DNA of 64,000 nt from Adineta ricciae (Eukaryota > Rotifera > Eurotatoria > Adinetida > Adinetidae). The translations under genes and the position numbers were made by a program. Below, in pieces: positions 58,877 through 64,000 of this stretch (positions within the stretch are counted from its first letter, which is position 1; the number at the start of each line of letters is the position of its first letter). Location: positions 124,001 through 188,000 of the forward strand of contig CAJNOJ010000176.1 in NCBI GenBank assembly GCA_905250025.1. The letters run 5' to 3'. The notes under the pieces are model-generated. The model ran no database searches. It saw nothing but the letters and a program-made list of their open reading frames with translations, and was not told where the DNA came from.

Positions 58877-60273
58877 ATCCATGTAACAAGTGAATATTTT
58901 TTCTTCGAAATAAACAAAATATCGAATGATCAAACATTAAGAATAGAGGGAAAAGCCTCTCTGTTCGTTGTCTTTCAATGTGTAATGACATTCGCAATTA
59001 TCATGCGTTGATGATGTTTTATATTCTCGCGAATATTTGAATAATTATTTGAAATAATGTTTTATTGATGGAGAGAAATGCAACATGCTTGAGAGGATAT
59101 CTTAACGAGAATTCAAGGGTTGAGTAACAATGTCGTCTTTTTTAGACTTCATGTCGCAACAACCTCGATTTTCATTCGTCAAATAGATGAGACTGTTCTA
59201 GGAAGTGAAGAGAACGAAAACGGGATTTCGAACGTATTTCAAGAACTATTTTGAGATCAACCATCGTCAAAAAAGATAACATTCGTTGATAATGTATCTC
59301 CATACGAATAGACCTTGAGTTCTGCTGAAAAATACGCTTTTAAATAGTTCGGATATTTTTCATTGAGTTCCGATCGTTACTTTATGAAAAGTATGTTGAT
59401 TACTTATGAAAACATTCTTCAGGCACAAAACGTTCTTTTTCATTTCCATGACGTTTTAATAAATTTTATGAGATATAGATACGATACCTGACATACACTT
59501 CGACTTTTATTTGAAATGTCACACAGCGACACTTTCCAATCTATCAAATTTCTATTTAATTCAGAAAGTTCGTCGAGTACCAGTTGAATTTGGTTTGTTT
59601 TACAAGAAACCCGAAGCTCACCTATGTATTGAGGTTCGTCGAACAAAGTACTTCCACTGAAAATGATAACGCTCGATGTCTACAAAAGATAACACTGTAT
59701 CTCTCCCTATTTTTACCCTTAAATATTACATGTCTTTTTTACATAACATGAATTCATCTTTCAATCAGAACACAACGATTCGACCTATGCCTTTTCGCAT
59801 CTCGGCATTCATGTTTGGCTAAACGCTAATACATTCCACATTGCCGTTCCCTTTTGTCCACATCTAAAATCGCAAAAATTTCACACTACAAGCAATCAAG
59901 TCTAAAAATCACTATTTCTTAAACAAATAATAATCATCATCATCATCATCAACATTCACAGTTTCTCTTTTCTTTATTTTTTGCGTGTCTACAAATCTTG
60001 ATTTACTTTTTTCTTCTCTCGACTTGACGAAGAATTCCACTCACTCATTCTTTTCTCGTGTTTCTCATTTCAATCGTTTTCATCCTCACAACCATCAACA
60101 ACATGCTTGTTCACCTTCTCAACCATCCGTGTTGATGTGTTGTTGTTGTTATTTTCGATTGCACAAAAACATCATCCTCTGTTGAAGTTTTTTTCATTTT
60201 GTATTTTGTCTGATTTTGTTCGTCTGTTACCTTTCACTACATTGAGTTGATTCGTGTTTGACAGATCTGAACA
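58877..60273. other. SK 3' flank and spacer
   Basis: Contains the 3' flank sequence (59174-59480) also present at 44449-45056. A short minus-strand frame at 59440-59646 has no recognised family and may be an exon remnant. The rest is AT-rich, with a CAT run near 59934-59952. Confidence 0.5.
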
Positions 60274-60895
60274 ATGATCTACAATCGTGAAAATAATGAG
60301 TGGATTCAACGACCATCATCTGCGCAAGGTAATCTTCAGAGTCATCCATGTTTTCAGTCCAGCCTTCTGGATGATGGACACGCACCCGGAAGTGTCGAAG
60401 TGTGGAAAAAGTCTTCATCTTCCCATCGACCACAACTTCGAATGACAAATGTCGATCGAGATGCAGAAGATTATGATCAGAATCTCGAAGCCAAAGCCTA
60501 TTTTCAATCTGTAAGTCAACCTCCTCTTCTTTCTCAGATAAATAACATTTCATCGCCTAGTTCAAACATCTGAGACGACTGACGATCTCTNAGGTGTTCG
60601 AACATTTGATCTGTGCACGGAAAAGAATGTTCTTGTGACTGGTGGAATGGATCGAATAGTGAGAATCTGGAATCCATATTTGCCATCTCGACCGATCGCT
60701 CGACTTCGTGGTAACAATGCACCTGTATTTCTTGTGAAGATTGCAGTGGAAGATAATCGATTATTTTCGATTTCAACAGATAAGGAAATTCTGGTAAGTG
60801 GTGTGTTGATTATCTCTGTTCGTAACAAAACATTATTCTGCTTTCACAAACTTATAGCTTTAATGTTCATATAATTGTAAAGAAAAACAAATGAC
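60274..60895 (+). pseudogene. WD40-repeat gene fragment broken by N and a premature stop
   Basis: A first exon (60274 to about 60510) codes for a polar, Gln/Ser-rich start. After the N at 60591 an acceptor-like AG leads to VRTFDLCTEKNVLVTGGMDR and IVRIWNPYLPSRPIARLRG, then SISTDKEIL. These are WD40 repeats resembling WDR49/WDR64-type proteins by memory of those families. A donor follows at about 60794, but the next AG-bounded piece reads into TAA almost at once. The opposite-strand gene ends at 60954, so no further WD40 exons fit here. This is a fragment, either from a mis-joined contig or a real truncation. Confidence 0.5.
60591..60591. other. Single-N joint inside the WD40 fragment
   Basis: Lies just before an AG acceptor. 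The upstream exon and the downstream WD40 exon cannot be shown to belong to the same gene. Confidence 0.75.
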
Positions 60896-60953
60896 TGCTC
60901 TTGTAATAACCAAAAATGACGAAAGGAGAAAAAAACAAAAATAGAAGATCTTC

Positions 60954-63033
60954 TTAAATAACATCTTTCTTTTCGTCATTCTTCGCAGCTTTTTTCCTTG
61001 AGCTCTTTCTTTTCATCGGTGTACCATAGACAAGTGTAGCTTTCAATGGAGGAAGTGTCACTGGATGATTCGGTAAAACATTTAAAAACGATGGAATAGA
61101 AGTAAGACTATAATTAAAATGCTTTGATATCCACTCAATTGCAAAGTTATCTGTTCGAAGTTTTCCCTGTCGCGTATATAAACGTACTGCATACATCCAC
61201 GATATATCATCCCAGATTGAATGATATTTCATATTAGTCCATGTGTAGTTCTTCTCAAGTGGAGTTTTCCATTTGTCTTTTCCATACTCGCTATCGAGAT
61301 ATTGCACAGGTGAACATGGCACTGAGAATCGATGACCGAATAGATCGCATGAACAAAGTTTTTCGAGTAATGGAAGAGTACGTCTAAATTATTCAAAAGA
61401 ACGAATATTTTATTTGAAATGTAGCTAACGTAAAATGGAAAAACATCATCCATAGAAAGCTGATTTAGTCGAAAGAAATGATGATGCCTCAATTGTAAGA
61501 TGAGAGAAAACGGAAATAAAAGAATTGACCTTGTGTTTTTCCTTATCCACTGCCAAAATAACGAGAAACAGCTCTTCATTCGATTACTACTTCTATCGAA
61601 GAGACACTTGACTTATTATAATTGACTCGCCCATTCTTTTCTCCTCTTCACATACATTACTTTCAAATTCATTTTTTCTACGATGCTCTACATTGAACTA
61701 CATGCTTCAATTACATCTATTTCTATTCAATCTCGTCATCATTGTGTAAATCAAAGCAAACTCCTACCGAAATTTCACTCGATTGGTTTGATAACCACAC
61801 CAACGATGATCTCCGTCGCGATATGCCCAAAACAGATCCAATGTAAATCGCCCTGTATATAGACGAAACTCCAATGAATCGTTCACCTAGCAAAACTCTT
61901 TCCAATTAATATTTATAGAAATTTTACAAATCAAACCGAACTACTTACCAGTCCCAATGCACCCCAGAGATACGTTATCGGATTTCCTAGGAAATGACTT
62001 CGAACAGTTTCATCGTATTCTTCAGCATAGAGACCAAAGTCTGCATCGAGAGTGTACGGTATTAAACCGCAATGTCGATACCAGCCTTTTTAAATGACAT
62101 AGTCAATCATAATCACATAGCAATTATCAAGAAAAAAAGAAATTACCGAGTAGAGTACCGCCCGCAAGCCAATAACGTTTCTGCAGTTTATCTAAGGCAA
62201 AGGCAATATTTTTCATAGGTACAACAGTTATATTCAGTTGACTAGTATTTTGATAAATGTGCAGATCATTTTCCATCTGATCGGCTAATTGTCGATTGCA
62301 GTGAAGAAATTCCGATGTTTCGTATAACCATAAGAAATGCGGCACGTTTCGAGGGTAATAAAACAAATATTCATATGATTCACTTTCGATACTAATGACA
62401 CACAAAGAAACAAATAGATCTTCTTTCTTATAAGAGACCTTACTGATCAACAGCACGTAGTTTGTCACCAAAAGGTAGATGAACATTGTCATCATCGGAG
62501 AATCGATGATGATTGGGTTGGACAAGGTAAAACGAGTGATATTTGTGTAGAACGGCTAGATGAAGGATTTTATGTTGATATGTGATAAAAATATGATCGA
62601 TCGAAATTCGATGATTGTCCTGAGTAGTGGTTGATGTTTGTACAGAGAAGACAGACGTTCGTTGAAGTGTTTGTAGTAAGAGTTGAACCGATTCATCGAC
62701 AATAGCAAATGTTACTAATTGTTTGTCGAGTTTATCAAAAGGTAATTGATAAATAAAAAGAAAATCGAGGACAAATGGGTCAATTAAGATAATTTTAAAG
62801 TTTGATTGAAATAGATGATTAAGTATAAAATAAAAAGATGAATTCGGAGAAGGTCGAAGTTGATTTGAGTTCTAAACAAACACGAAAAGAAACTAATTTG
62901 GTCATGATTTCAGTTTATTTACTTGTTCTGTTGATTGTTTCAATGTTTGAATCGTTAGCCAAAGAGAAATATAGAGAAAAAATGCCAATAAGATCACTGA
63001 TTTGTGATGAACTAAGAGACGAATTATACCCAT
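60954..63033 (-). CDS. Fukutin-like LicD-family transferase
   Basis: Six exons (62923-63033, 62444-62871, 62148-62391 extended by one base to 62147, 61949-62085, 61768-61886, 60954-61383) join to 489 residues; human fukutin has 461. A signal-anchor helix (VILLAFFLYISLWLTI) gives a type-II Golgi topology. The family mark IILIDPFVLDFLF follows. The LicD catalytic region reads YWLAGGTLLGWYRHCGLIPY with TLDADFGL (the DxD motif), VNDSLEFRL and FTLDLFW. The C-terminus has VPCSPVQYLDSEYGKDKW. Fukutin transfers ribitol-5-phosphate from CDP-ribitol to the O-mannosyl glycan of dystroglycan. The tail is extended and Lys-rich (KRKSSRKKAAKNDEKKDVI), unlike human fukutin. Introns are 51-62 bp apart from one of 384 bp. 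Confidence 0.9.
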
Positions 63034-64000
63034 CGACTTGCAGTTGGTAACATGATGTGATAGATAAGAGAAATGGCAATCGTACCAATGCGTCTAATCT
63101 GATTTCTTCGTCCTAATTCAATCCAATCGAATTAGCATGACAGGAAAAAGTCTAGCTATTACGAATAAATTAATTAATACGATCGATCAGATTGGCTTGA
63201 ATGACGCATAAGTAAAAACTTTCTCTCTCCGATGAAATTTTAACTAAAATAGAGACAACGACTAACATATCATTTACATGCTTTGTTGAATCTTATCTTT
63301 CATTGTCTTATCAATCTCAACAAAGCAACCATCTGCGTATATACACATATGAATGTCTAATCGTAAGACGAAAAACTGAGTCAGCTACATCGAACTCGTA
63401 CCTGAGTTTGATATCTATTTCAATCTTCAAACTAATCATTTAATAGATTTGCTCTCTGTCTCTATTAGGGAGAGAATTGAATCAGCGTGTTGTAGATTTG
63501 AGAAAGAAAATGAAGGAAACATGAGAGAATAGAGTGAACGGAAGTCAAGAACAATAATCTGAAAAAATGCGTCTTGTCATCAATCCTCGAGAGATTATCA
63601 TGAACGTTGCTCATTTATGTTTAATTCTTGCTTTCTGCATTTTCGACGTACTTGATGACATAGATTTACATCGAACAGATGAAACGATGATGAAACACGT
63701 ACGAAGAATTCGTCGACATTCATCGTCTAGTATCGAATTTGAACTTGTCAAAAAGACTAATCTTTATGAGAAAGAGTATAAAATATGTACTTAGTAATAT
63801 ACGATAACTGTGCTATAAATCAAATACGAGCACTAGAGAGAAACGAAAAAATGTGTCTCGCTGCTGAGTCAAACGAAAGAATATTTACCTTGTAGTATTT
63901 GATGCTTTTGGGCGACTGGGGATGCAGAAAAACGTAACTTGTTACTTGATTTATGAAATGTTAAAGCAGAAAGAGTAGTTAAGTCTCTGTCTTGTGATTT
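63034..64000. other. Right-edge region with one doubtful small frame
   Basis: About 970 bp. A 75-codon frame at 63567-63794 (+) has a hydrophobic start (VAHLCLILAFCIFDVL) like a signal peptide, then a basic HVRRIRRHSSSS stretch. It could be a first exon of a secreted or peptide-precursor gene running out of the window, but nothing else supports it. Confidence 0.35.

Noticed and set aside
62838-63050. 70-codon plus-strand frame with a hydrophobic segment
   Set aside because: It is antisense to the first two exons of the fukutin-like gene, whose splice sites and family motifs are well supported.

Overview
This is eukaryotic, animal-type DNA. It has metazoan gene families, GT-AG introns mostly about 47-62 bp long, AATAAA signals, AT-rich spacers and many small non-autonomous transposons. 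Two near-identical gene blocks on one scaffold, a single-exon bacterial/fungal-type transporter among intron-rich animal genes, NHL-propeller and F-box genes, and a short TGTGGG-like tract together suggest a bdelloid rotifer (Adineta/Rotaria type). That is an inference from gene content, not from a marker gene. Five single N characters (10150, 42961, 44448, 57118, 60591) look like contig joints, and several genes break at them.

Region 1 (1-25112) is a block present twice at an offset of about 13.08-13.10 kb. It holds a neurobeachin-like BEACH protein (+), a convergent MFS transporter (-), a small gene (+) and a LEKR1-like coiled-coil gene (-). Block A (1-10149) is cut at its left by the window and at its right by the N at 10150. 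Block B (11779-25112) is complete. The small gene is intact in B and broken in A. A gene for an Ig-like or beta-rich surface protein lies between the blocks.

Region 2 (25113-42124) is a compact run of single-copy animal genes: an uncharacterised repeat protein (-), reticulon, ankyrin-type L-asparaginase/lysophospholipase (ASPG), a perilipin-like protein, protein phosphatase methylesterase 1 (PPME1), a FUT8-like fucosyltransferase (all +) and an anoctamin (-). Most could be resolved exon by exon. Several start codons are preceded by pyrimidine-rich stretches ending in AG, which fits spliced-leader trans-splicing.

Region 3 (42125-60273) is rich in mobile DNA. An SK-type (KCNN) potassium channel gene is split: its 5' exons end at the N at 44448 and its 3' exons start after the N at 57118. 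About 12.7 kb lies between. This segment starts with sequence matching the gene's own 3' flank and ends in a degenerate copy of its second exon. It contains a TA-flanked 307-bp MITE, a 902-bp mariner-like fold-back element, an unrecognised multi-exon gene, a telomere-like tract, an F-box gene, a secreted Cys-rich/NHL gene with a palindromic element in its intron, an EEP-endonuclease/OTU-protease retroelement relic, a palindromic GGATCC-rich element, a piggyBac transposase fragment and a 188-bp hAT-type MITE with 8-bp target duplications. For the 307-bp and hAT elements an unoccupied related site is also in the window.

Region 4 (60274-64000) holds a broken WD40 gene fragment and a complete fukutin-like gene (-) whose six exons join into one open frame of 489 codons. 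The genes share no single pathway. The window is mainly informative about genome structure, gene transfer and mobile elements.
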